From Gammaproteobacteria bacterium (lineage in GTDB: Bacteria > Pseudomonadota > Gammaproteobacteria > Xanthomonadales > SZUA-36), in the NCBI GenBank assembly GCA_024277815.1, contig JAJRUM010000054.1, positions 1 through 50,091 of the forward strand: 50,091 bases of DNA, in the 5' to 3' direction. This document shows positions 43,631 through 50,091 of the stretch, piece by piece. How positions within the stretch are numbered: the stretch's first letter is position 1; every line of letters starts with the position of its first letter. Below the pieces are notes generated by a model. It was not told where the DNA came from. It did not search any database and saw only the letters and a program-made list of their open reading frames with translations. The position numbers and the translations under genes are program-made.

Positions 43631-44578
43631 TTACTGAAAACTCTGCTCCGCCCATCTTATCAGCCAATCCTGCAAAAGTAAGTCCCCACGTATGGGTGAG
43701 GCGGACAATCGACGGTTTAAATCTGCCTGCTGCTGCAAAGCCAGCAGTGAGGTCACTTGCAAGCGGCTATCTGCCGGCAGCCAATTTGTGCCTTTGCCCC
43801 CCATGACCGACTTGACCAGCTCGGTCACACACATGGACAGCCAGCGCCACAAATCATCAGGCCCCAGCTTAGCCAGACCGGTGCTGACCTGCGAAACCGC
43901 CGCAGGCCGCGTCAGCAGCGTCGCCAGGGCTTCCTGTACCTGGCCGTAAGCATTGCTTTCGGGTGCTTGCAGATAACTGGCCGCACGCAACGGGCTGCCA
44001 CCGGCAGCTGCCAGTGCCATGCTGACGTCAGCTTCAGGCCGCGCTGACGTCTCCTTAAGCCACTGTAAAACCAGCCCGGCATCGGGCTCATGAATCACGA
44101 TCGATTGACAGCGACTGCGAATGGTTACCGGCAGACGGGAGGGCTCTGAACAGACCAATATCAGCACCGCATCGCCGACCGGCTCTTCCAGGCACTTCAG
44201 CAGGGCGTTGGCAGATGCCATATTCATATTTTGTGCGGGATGAATGTAAGCCACTTTGCGCTGGCTGACGGAGCAAGTCAGATTGAGCGAGGCGATCAGC
44301 TCACGTACCTGGTCTACCTTGATAACAGTACTGTCTTCCTCCGGCTGAATATCAAACCGGTCGGGATGCGCGCCACCGGCCAACAGCTTGCAGGAAAAAC
44401 ACCGGCCACAGGCTTCCGGCTCATTTTCCGTACACAGCAACCTGGCCACCATAGCAGCTGCCAGTGCATTTTTACCCCCGCCATCGGGCCCTTCTATCAT
44501 CAGCGCATGTGCCAGCCGGCTCTGCTCCAGACGCTGTGTGAAGAAATCCCAATGCGCTGTCAGCCACGGATAAATCAT
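43631..44578 (-). CDS. holB: DNA polymerase III subunit delta'
   Basis: Delta' is the stator of the clamp-loader complex. The 315-aa product has a degenerate P-loop (EGPDGGGKNALA), the zinc-binding CGRCFSCKLL plus an upstream Cys (LLCTE), and the SNALLKCLEEP-type sequence (ASANALLKCLEEPVGDAV) followed by the SRC motif (PVTIRSRCQ). The C-terminal collar domain is poorly conserved, as usual. Length is near E. coli HolB (334). Its start overlaps the tmk stop by 4 bp, and pilZ begins 29 bp after its stop. Confidence 0.94.
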   Translation of the reverse strand: MIYPWLTAHWDFFTQRLEQSRLAHALMIEGPDGGGKNALAAAMVARLLCTENEPEACGRCFSCKLLAGGAHPDRFDIQPEEDSTVIKVDQVRELIASLNLTCSVSQRKVAYIHPAQNMNMASANALLKCLEEPVGDAVLILVCSEPSRLPVTIRSRCQSIVIHEPDAGLVLQWLKETSARPEADVSMALAAAGGSPLRAASYLQAPESNAYGQVQEALATLLTRPAAVSQVSTGLAKLGPDDLWRWLSMCVTELVKSVMGGKGTNWLPADSRLQVTSLLALQQQADLNRRLSASPIRGDLLLQDWLIRWAEQSFQ

Positions 44579-45210
44579 AGCCCCGGAATCGCCTCCAACA
44601 CATCTCTGACCTGCTGCCAGACTTGCTCCTGGTCCTGCCCAGCATCGATGATACGAAACCGCTGCGGGGCCTCTGCAGCACGTTCAAGATAGGTCTTTCG
44701 GACCCGCTCAAAGAAGCGGGTCGATTCAACTTCGAAACGGTCTGCCTGGCCGCGGCCAGTGACACGCTGCATGCCCTGCTCTATTGTCATATCAAACAGC
44801 AAGGTCAAATCAGGCTGGAAATCCTGGTGGACAAACTTCTCCAGCACGGCAACAACCTCAGCACCCAACTGGCGGCCACCACCCTGGTAGGCATAACTCG
44901 CATCAGTGAAACGATCGCTGACAACGACCTTGCCCGCAGCCAGTGCCGGGCGGATCACTTCCTGCAGCAGTTGTGTACGCGCCGCGAACAGCAGCAGCAG
45001 TTCTGCACGCCGGTCAAGCCCGGCATTGCGGGTATCCAGCAGCACCCGGCGAATTTGTTCAGAGACCACGGTACCACCTGGCTCACGCGCTTCTATCACC
45101 GCTTTGCCGTGCGCTTCCAGCCACGCAACAATGCGCGCATGCTGGGTGCTCTTACCTGCGCCTTCGCCTCCCTCGAGGGTGATAAAAAAGCCCTTCCCTG
45201 CTGAAATCAC
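44575..45210 (-). CDS. tmk: Thymidylate kinase
   Basis: It phosphorylates dTMP to dTDP. The 211-aa product has P-loop LEGGEGAGKST, the EPGGT motif (EAREPGGTVVSEQI), the DR motif VVSDRFTDASYAYQGGGR, and the lid region GRGQADRFE, in the order of bacterial Tmk. The length is normal (213 in E. coli). It overlaps mltG upstream and holB downstream by 4 bp each (ATGA-type), so all three are translated from one mRNA. Confidence 0.97.
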   Translation of the reverse strand: MISAGKGFFITLEGGEGAGKSTQHARIVAWLEAHGKAVIEAREPGGTVVSEQIRRVLLDTRNAGLDRRAELLLLFAARTQLLQEVIRPALAAGKVVVSDRFTDASYAYQGGGRQLGAEVVAVLEKFVHQDFQPDLTLLFDMTIEQGMQRVTGRGQADRFEVESTRFFERVRKTYLERAAEAPQRFRIIDAGQDQEQVWQQVRDVLEAIPGL

Positions 45211-46247
45211 CGCTTCTTCTCCTGTTGCCCGGCACCGCGCCTGAGCATTTTTCTCACCGCCTTATTATGCCCTTCCAGTGTAGCTGAAAACGTATGCCCA
45301 CCCTGCCCGTCAGCAACAAAAAACATGGCATCGCCGGCTTCCGGATGTGCTGCTGCACGTAATGACGCGAGGCCGGGCAAGGCAATGGGTGTTGGCGGCA
45401 AACCATGGCGCCTGTAGGTGTTGTAAGCAGTATCAGCATCGAGGTCGCGGCGACGGATGTCACCATCATAGGCCTCACCCATGCCATAAATGACCGATGG
45501 GTCGGTTTCCAGGCGCCATCTATTCTGCAAGCGGCGCACAAATACGCCGGCGATGGCGGCCCGCTCATCCTCCCGGGAAGTTTCTTTCTCCACGATCGAC
45601 GCCAGGATCAATAGCTCGTATGAGGTTTCAAAAGGCAAATGCTCTGCACGGCCTGCCCAGGTTTCCAGCAAGGCATGTTGCATCGCCCGATAGGCACGCC
45701 GCAGAATACTTAAATCTGAATCCCCACGGACAAAAACATAAGTTTCCGGCAGAAACCAGCCTTCGCTGTGGCCCGCCGGCAGCCCGTCCAGCCCCACAAG
45801 TTCGTCAACGCCAGGTGCGTTGTGCTGCAGGACCGGGTCACGCTCCAGTGCCGCCAGCAGTTGCACCACATTCCAGCCTTCAACAATGGTAAAACGATAG
45901 CTCACAACCTTTCCGGAAGACAGTAACCGCAGCAGATCAGTGGGTGTCATGCCAGCGGCCAGCGTGTACTCCCCCGCCTGGATCGTGCTCGCCTGCAACT
46001 TGTTCAACAGCCGCCAGTGCCAGCCCGCCCGGGTCACGCCACGCCGGGCGAGTTCAGCCACCACAGAACGAATGTTGGTGCCGCGCCGGACTTCAAACAC
46101 CAGTCCACTTTCCGTAACCAACAGCGGCGTACGCAAAAATTGCTGGTATTGCTGCCACAGCCCGGAGGCAGCAGCCACTGCCAGGACCAGCAGAATAATA
46201 ACCACCGCCAACAGCCGCCCGGTGTTATGCCGCAGGCCTTTGCTCAC
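45207..46247 (-). CDS. mltG: Endolytic murein transglycosylase
   Basis: MltG cleaves nascent peptidoglycan strands at the inner membrane. The 346-aa product has one N-terminal membrane anchor (residues 12-29), a LysM-like segment (AGEYTLAAGMTPTDLLRLLSSGKV in part), and the YceG domain with catalytic Glu in LASIVEKETSREDERAAIAG. YGMGEAYDGDI and the LPPTPIALPGLASLRAA block near the end are typical. Overlaps of 4 bp occur with pabC and tmk. The length is close to E. coli MltG (340). Confidence 0.96.
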   Translation of the reverse strand: MSKGLRHNTGRLLAVVIILLVLAVAAASGLWQQYQQFLRTPLLVTESGLVFEVRRGTNIRSVVAELARRGVTRAGWHWRLLNKLQASTIQAGEYTLAAGMTPTDLLRLLSSGKVVSYRFTIVEGWNVVQLLAALERDPVLQHNAPGVDELVGLDGLPAGHSEGWFLPETYVFVRGDSDLSILRRAYRAMQHALLETWAGRAEHLPFETSYELLILASIVEKETSREDERAAIAGVFVRRLQNRWRLETDPSVIYGMGEAYDGDIRRRDLDADTAYNTYRRHGLPPTPIALPGLASLRAAAHPEAGDAMFFVADGQGGHTFSATLEGHNKAVRKMLRRGAGQQEKKR

Positions 46248-47053
46248 GCCCTGCCGTCCTTGTGCAGCCAGCCTTGTAACTCCCGGGTCAGTGGGCCAAT
46301 GGCAAATTCCTGCGCATCAATGGCGGTCACCGGGACAATGCCGCGCACGGAGTTACATGTAAACACCTCATCGGCTTCGCGCAGCAGGTCAAGCTGAATC
46401 CGGCGTTGTTCACACCGCGCACTGAATGCCGCCAGCAACTGGCCACGCACAACGCCACGCACGCCACAACGATCCAGCCTCGGGGTTAACAGGCGACCGT
46501 CCAGCACCAGAAAGATATTGGCTGCGATAGCACTGATCACATATTCCTCCCTGTCCAACAGAATGCCCTCCACACCGGGGTCGGAATTTTCTGCGCTGGC
46601 CATCACCTGCTCAAGCCGGTTGAGGTGCTTGATACCCCCCAGTGCAGGTTGTAGCGCGAGACGCAGGTCACATATCCTGGCCCGTACGCCGGTGACGGCT
46701 TTTTCATCAATATCCTGGGGCAAGCCGTGCGCGCTGACTATTCGCACGCAAGCTGCATCCGCCAGCGGCGCATAGCCACGTGCGGCCCCGCCGCGACAAA
46801 GAACGATCTTCACGACCACGCCAGCCATGCCCGCACTGACGGTTTGCACCTCGCGCAACAATATGGCCTGCGGCGGCATATCAATGCCCAGGCGCTCGCA
46901 GCCTGCACCGAGCCGGTCCATGTGCGCCTGCCATCCACGTGGCACTCCGTTGAATACACACAGCGTCTCAAACAGGCCATCCGCGTAATTCAAACCACGG
47001 TTGGTGGTCTTCACAAAAGTGGAAATTTCTCCATCAACGAGACATTCAAGCAT
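46244..47053 (-). CDS. pabC: Aminodeoxychorismate lyase
   Basis: PabC is a PLP enzyme that releases pyruvate from aminodeoxychorismate to give 4-aminobenzoate for folate. The 269-aa product has YADGLFETLCVFNG, the PLP Lys in LGGIKHLNRLEQV, a family block near SAIAANIFLVLDGRLLTP, and GVVRGQLL. The ATG at 47053 overlaps the pabB 3' end by 8 bp; a frame from 47134 inside pabB is not used. With pabB directly upstream, both steps from chorismate are encoded together. Confidence 0.94.
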   Translation of the reverse strand: MLECLVDGEISTFVKTTNRGLNYADGLFETLCVFNGVPRGWQAHMDRLGAGCERLGIDMPPQAILLREVQTVSAGMAGVVVKIVLCRGGAARGYAPLADAACVRIVSAHGLPQDIDEKAVTGVRARICDLRLALQPALGGIKHLNRLEQVMASAENSDPGVEGILLDREEYVISAIAANIFLVLDGRLLTPRLDRCGVRGVVRGQLLAAFSARCEQRRIQLDLLREADEVFTCNSVRGIVPVTAIDAQEFAIGPLTRELQGWLHKDGRA

Positions 47054-48389
47054 TTTGATTACCCAATGCACGCAACAAACCCCTGGCTTTATCCTGGGTC
47101 TCTGCAACTTCTCTTTCCGGTTCGGAATCAACAACGATACCGGCGCCGGTGCGAAAACTGACTTGTTGGTCTCTCAATAACATCGAGCGTATCAGGATAT
47201 TCAGATCCATACTCCCATCCAGTCCCAGGTAACCGAAAGAACCGGTATAAAAACTACGGCCGCACTGTTCCAGTTCAGCAATTATTTCCATGCAGCGAAC
47301 CTTGGGGCAACCGGTGATGGTACCGCCGGGAAACACCGCCCGGATAACATCCACCGGGCTGGTCCCGGGACGCAAACGCCCGCGTACGTTAGAGACAATA
47401 TGATGAACATGTTCGTAGCTCTCTACAACCATCAGTTCATTGACTTCTACACTGCCGGTTACACAGACCCGCCCGAGATCATTGCGCTCAAGGTCGATCA
47501 GCATAATGTGCTCTGCCCGCTCTTTCGGATGCGCCAACAGTTCGCGGCTCAGTTCCACATCTGTATCGCTGTCTGCACCACGCGGGTGGGTACCGGCTAT
47601 CGGTCTCGACTGAACTTCAGATTGGCGCATATGCACCAGTCGCTCTGGAGATGAACTCATCAATGTAAAGCCGTCCCAGTGCACCATGCCAGCGAACGGC
47701 GCCGGGTTGCTTCTGCGCAACGAGTTGTACAACTCAGCGGCTTCCACCGGCTGACTGAACTCCCCATACCAGCCGCGTGACAGATTTACCTGGAAGACAT
47801 CACCGGCAAGAATGTACTCGTGGATAGCCGCCACCGCTTGGGTGAACAATTCCGGCGGTTCCGGGGTCATCGCCGGATACATCGAAATCCCGGGCCTGTG
47901 CACCAGTTCAAGGTCTTCCAGTTCCTCACGCATCTGCACCAGCAGAGAAGCCTCTTCAGCGACAAGCTGCAATACACCAGGCTGGTCGGGGCGGGTCAGG
48001 ATGGCAGCCGGACAACGGCTGGCAAAGGCGACAGGAAAGCCATCATCAGCCGCAGGGAAGTTGACCGTTGGTTCAATTTCAGCGGCCAGTTCATAGCCGA
48101 GATAGACAAACCAGCCACTGCTGAACGGCCAGTCAGCAGCGCCATTCAGGGGTCGCTGCTCACGCAAATACCAATCGTCCAGTCGCGTTAAAAAACTGCC
48201 GCCCTCACCGGGGCCGGAGATGCTGCCATCACCATACTTGCACAACTGCTCTCCGCCGGACCTCAATAGCAGGCTGTATTCACCCAGAGGGCCGGGAGCC
48301 GCACTGTCCAACAGGTAGGGGTAGTACTGCTTTAAAGCAGCCGCAATGGTTTGCAGGTCATATGCGCTTGGCAGCGTGCAACGGTGCAA
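47046..48389 (-). CDS. pabB: Aminodeoxychorismate synthase component I
   Basis: PabB aminates chorismate to aminodeoxychorismate with ammonia from a glutaminase subunit, which is not in the window. The 447-aa product has the chorismate-binding domain: FQVNLSRGWYGEF, LMSSSPERLVHM, LIDLERNDLGRVC, FPGGTITGCPKVRCMEII and FRTGAGIVVDSEPE. The PIxGT motif reads PIAGT, as in anthranilate synthase TrpE, not PIKGT as in E. coli PabB; PabB proteins without that Lys are known. pabC next door supports the PabB assignment. The start is TTG at 48389, 2 bp past the fabF stop. Confidence 0.88.
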   Translation of the reverse strand: MHRCTLPSAYDLQTIAAALKQYYPYLLDSAAPGPLGEYSLLLRSGGEQLCKYGDGSISGPGEGGSFLTRLDDWYLREQRPLNGAADWPFSSGWFVYLGYELAAEIEPTVNFPAADDGFPVAFASRCPAAILTRPDQPGVLQLVAEEASLLVQMREELEDLELVHRPGISMYPAMTPEPPELFTQAVAAIHEYILAGDVFQVNLSRGWYGEFSQPVEAAELYNSLRRSNPAPFAGMVHWDGFTLMSSSPERLVHMRQSEVQSRPIAGTHPRGADSDTDVELSRELLAHPKERAEHIMLIDLERNDLGRVCVTGSVEVNELMVVESYEHVHHIVSNVRGRLRPGTSPVDVIRAVFPGGTITGCPKVRCMEIIAELEQCGRSFYTGSFGYLGLDGSMDLNILIRSMLLRDQQVSFRTGAGIVVDSEPEREVAETQDKARGLLRALGNQNA

Positions 48390-48391
48390 CG

Positions 48392-49642
48392 TCAGTCAGT
48401 AAATTTGCGGAAAACCAGGCTGCCATTGGTGCCGCCAAAACCAAATGAATTGGAAATGGCGATGCTGATCTCCTGCTCGCGCGCCGTGTTGGGCACATAG
48501 TCAAGGTCACAGCCCTCACCCGGCTTATCCAGGTTGATGGTCGGAGGGATAATGCTGTCACGGATACCCAGCAAGCAAAAAATAGCTTCCACTCCACCTG
48601 CAGCCCCCAGCAGATGCCCGGTCATCGACTTGGTTGAGCTGACCGGAACCGCCGCAACATGCTCTGCAAAGACGGCCTTGACCGCAAGAGTTTCCGCCAG
48701 ATCACCCAATGGCGTTGAAGTACCGTGGGCATTGATATAGTCAACTTCCTGCGGGCTGATTTTTGCATCCTGCAAAGCTATTTGCATACAGCGTGCAGCA
48801 CCTTCGCCATCAGCGGGCGGTGCGGTCATATGGAATGCATCCGCGCTCATGCCAAAACCGATTACCTCACCGTAAATTGTTGCGCCACGGCGCCTGGCGT
48901 GTTCCAACTCCTCAAGCACCACCACTCCGGCGCCATTGGAGAGCACGAAACCGTCACGCTCTCCATCCCAGGGTCTACTGGCAAGTTCAGGTGCATCATT
49001 GCGAGTGGACATTGCCCGCGCGGAAATAAAGCCACTGACTGATGTCGGGGTGGTGGCAAACTCGGCCCCGCCGGCAACCATAATATCTGCCTCATCGTAC
49101 TTGATCATGCGGGCCGCCATGCCGATGCTGTGGGTTGCCGTACTACAGGCCGTAACAATGGCAACATTCGGGCCTTTGAGGTTATACCGAATAGACAGGT
49201 AGCCACTGATCATATTGATAATCGAACCCGGTATGAAAAACGGCCCGACCTTACGTGGACCACCTTGTAAATACGCTTCGGTTGTATCCTCGATGGTCAT
49301 AAGGCCACCAATACCCGAACCCAGGGCACAGCCAATACGCTCAGGGTCATGCGCTGAAGCTTCATCCAGCAGACCAGCGTCCTGCAGGGCGTCAACCGCT
49401 GCCGCAAAACCGTAGTGGACAAAATTGTCCATACGTTTTGCTTCACGCGGCGAAAGGTAGTCCATGGCATCGAAATTCACCACCTCGCCGGCGATGCGGG
49501 TCTTCATGTGTTCGGCGTCAAATGAGGTAATTGTTCTGATGCCACTGCGGCCATTACAGATTGCATCCCACGCGGAATCAATAGTACTGCCCACAGGCGA
49601 CACAATCCCCATACCAGTCACCACAATACGACGTTGCATCAT
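48392..49642 (-). CDS. fabF: 3-oxoacyl-ACP synthase II
   Basis: FabF elongates fatty acyl-ACP with malonyl-ACP. The 416-aa product has catalytic Cys in VTACSTATHSIG, His in NAHGTSTPLGD, the Lys-containing SSTKSMTGHLLGAAG with the second His, and the FGFGGTNGSLVF C-terminal signature. The length is normal (413 in E. coli). It follows acpP after 108 bp that include a strong palindromic hairpin, and pabB starts 2 bp after its stop. Confidence 0.97.
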   Translation of the reverse strand: MMQRRIVVTGMGIVSPVGSTIDSAWDAICNGRSGIRTITSFDAEHMKTRIAGEVVNFDAMDYLSPREAKRMDNFVHYGFAAAVDALQDAGLLDEASAHDPERIGCALGSGIGGLMTIEDTTEAYLQGGPRKVGPFFIPGSIINMISGYLSIRYNLKGPNVAIVTACSTATHSIGMAARMIKYDEADIMVAGGAEFATTPTSVSGFISARAMSTRNDAPELASRPWDGERDGFVLSNGAGVVVLEELEHARRRGATIYGEVIGFGMSADAFHMTAPPADGEGAARCMQIALQDAKISPQEVDYINAHGTSTPLGDLAETLAVKAVFAEHVAAVPVSSTKSMTGHLLGAAGGVEAIFCLLGIRDSIIPPTINLDKPGEGCDLDYVPNTAREQEISIAISNSFGFGGTNGSLVFRKFTD

Positions 49643-49684
49643 TTAACCAACCTCAATGCGAAAATTTACTATCCGGAACGAATG

Positions 49685-49707
49685 ACGGCCGGCAAATTGC
49701 CGGCCGT
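49685..49707 (-). promoter_or_regulatory. Palindromic hairpin between acpP and fabF
   Basis: ACGGCCGGCAA and TTGCCGGCCGT are perfect 11-bp arms around one base. No T-run follows on either strand, so it is not a standard terminator. In the acpP-fabF message it could stabilise the upstream acpP RNA or act in processing, keeping ACP in excess over FabF. Confidence 0.65.
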
Positions 49708-49750
49708 GCATACTTAATTCATGAACTTCAGTCCTGACAGTTGGCGGACT

Positions 49751-49987
49751 TCAGCTGTTGGTGGAATTGATATAATCAATCGCCTGCTGAACACTGGTAA
49801 TCTTTTCCGCTTCTTCGTCAGGTATTTCGCACTCAAACTCTTCCTCGAGCGCCATAACCAGCTCAACGGTATCCAGAGAATCTGCACCGAGGTCATCTAC
49901 AAAAGATGCGTTAGCGGTAACTTCTTCATCTTTAACACCCAGTTGCTCGACAACGATTTTCTGAACGCGTTCTTCAATACTGCTCAT
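49751..49987 (-). CDS. acpP: Acyl carrier protein
   Basis: ACP carries growing fatty acyl chains on phosphopantetheine. The 78-aa product is strongly acidic, with the attachment Ser37 in [20 protein letters not shown] and the family start [19 protein letters not shown] chose the ATG at 49987, with AAGGA about 10 bp upstream, over an in-frame TTG two codons earlier. It heads the operon in this window, although fabG probably lies just beyond the right edge. Confidence 0.98.
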   Translation of the reverse strand: MSSIEERVQKIVVEQLGVKDEEVTANASFVDDLGADSLDTVELVMALEEEFECEIPDEEAEKITSVQQAIDYINSTNS

Positions 49988-50024
49988 TTTCAAATGATCC
50001 TTAAGGTTTTGACACAGAGACGCT

Positions 50025-50053
50025 ATTTTAATGAATCTGCGACCACTGTGCCA
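50025..50053 (-). promoter_or_regulatory. Possible acpP promoter
   Basis: TAAAAT on the - strand (complement of 50025-50030) is preceded by a 17-bp spacer and a weak -35, TGGCAC. It lies about 38 bp before the acpP start. A dedicated acpP promoter is usual in gammaproteobacteria, but the -35 match here is poor. Confidence 0.4.
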
Positions 50054-50091
50054 GTTTATAACTATTCGCCGCCGTATGTATGCATGGCGGT

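Overview
The window is about 50 kb of a gammaproteobacterial chromosome from an autotroph. This is inferred from three things seen in the sequence: a Calvin-cycle cluster with form II RuBisCO and its CbbQO activase, the convergent infA / clpA-clpS arrangement next to mnmA-hflD, and the block acpP-fabF-pabB-pabC-mltG-tmk-holB-pilZ. No carboxysome or sulfur-oxidation genes are visible, so genus and energy source cannot be assigned.

Region 1 (1-5890, + strand) is the carbon-fixation cluster: phosphoribulokinase (5' end outside the window), phosphoglycolate phosphatase, RuBisCO large subunit CbbM, a terminator, then the MoxR-type AAA+ ATPase CbbQ and its VWA partner CbbO. Prk makes the RuBisCO substrate, CbbM carboxylates it, the phosphatase removes the product of the oxygenase side reaction, and CbbQO reactivates inhibited RuBisCO. 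About 590 bp with no firm gene follow, then a secreted protein of unknown function (6482-8053, -).

Region 2 (8188-19636) is an integrated mobile element of about 11.4 kb. It is delimited by a 15-bp direct repeat; the right copy is the 3' end of an intact tRNA-Cys gene, next to a P4-type integrase. It carries an AlpA-like regulator, a Toprim primase, a VirE-type helicase, a HicBA-like toxin-antitoxin pair, small and large terminase subunits followed by four unknown small genes, two small + strand ORFs, and an AT-rich cargo pair (a membrane protein and a secreted protein) at the distal end. No portal, capsid, tail or lysis genes are seen. Size and content suggest a phage satellite rather than a full prophage. 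It also holds an iteron-like cluster beside an AT tract (candidate origin), repeated motifs between int and the attachment site (candidate integrase arm sites), and a roughly 65-nt candidate small RNA with perfect promoter -10 box and terminator, whose loop is complementary over 11 nt to the integrase ribosome-binding site.

Region 3 (19622-30460) is core genome: tRNA-Cys, a glycine-zipper secreted protein, tRNA-Gly, infA, clpA and clpS, mnmA-hflD, aconitase AcnA and a large MscS-family channel.

Region 4 (30422-43220) holds a - strand run (GCS2-CBS fusion, lipoprotein, TPR-GT41 glycosyltransferase, Lhr helicase), then fadD (+), dinB (-) and a class V aminotransferase (+).

Region 5 (43260-50091, -) is the fatty acid / folate / replication operon acpP-fabF-pabB-pabC-mltG-tmk-holB-pilZ, with tight overlaps from pabB onward.
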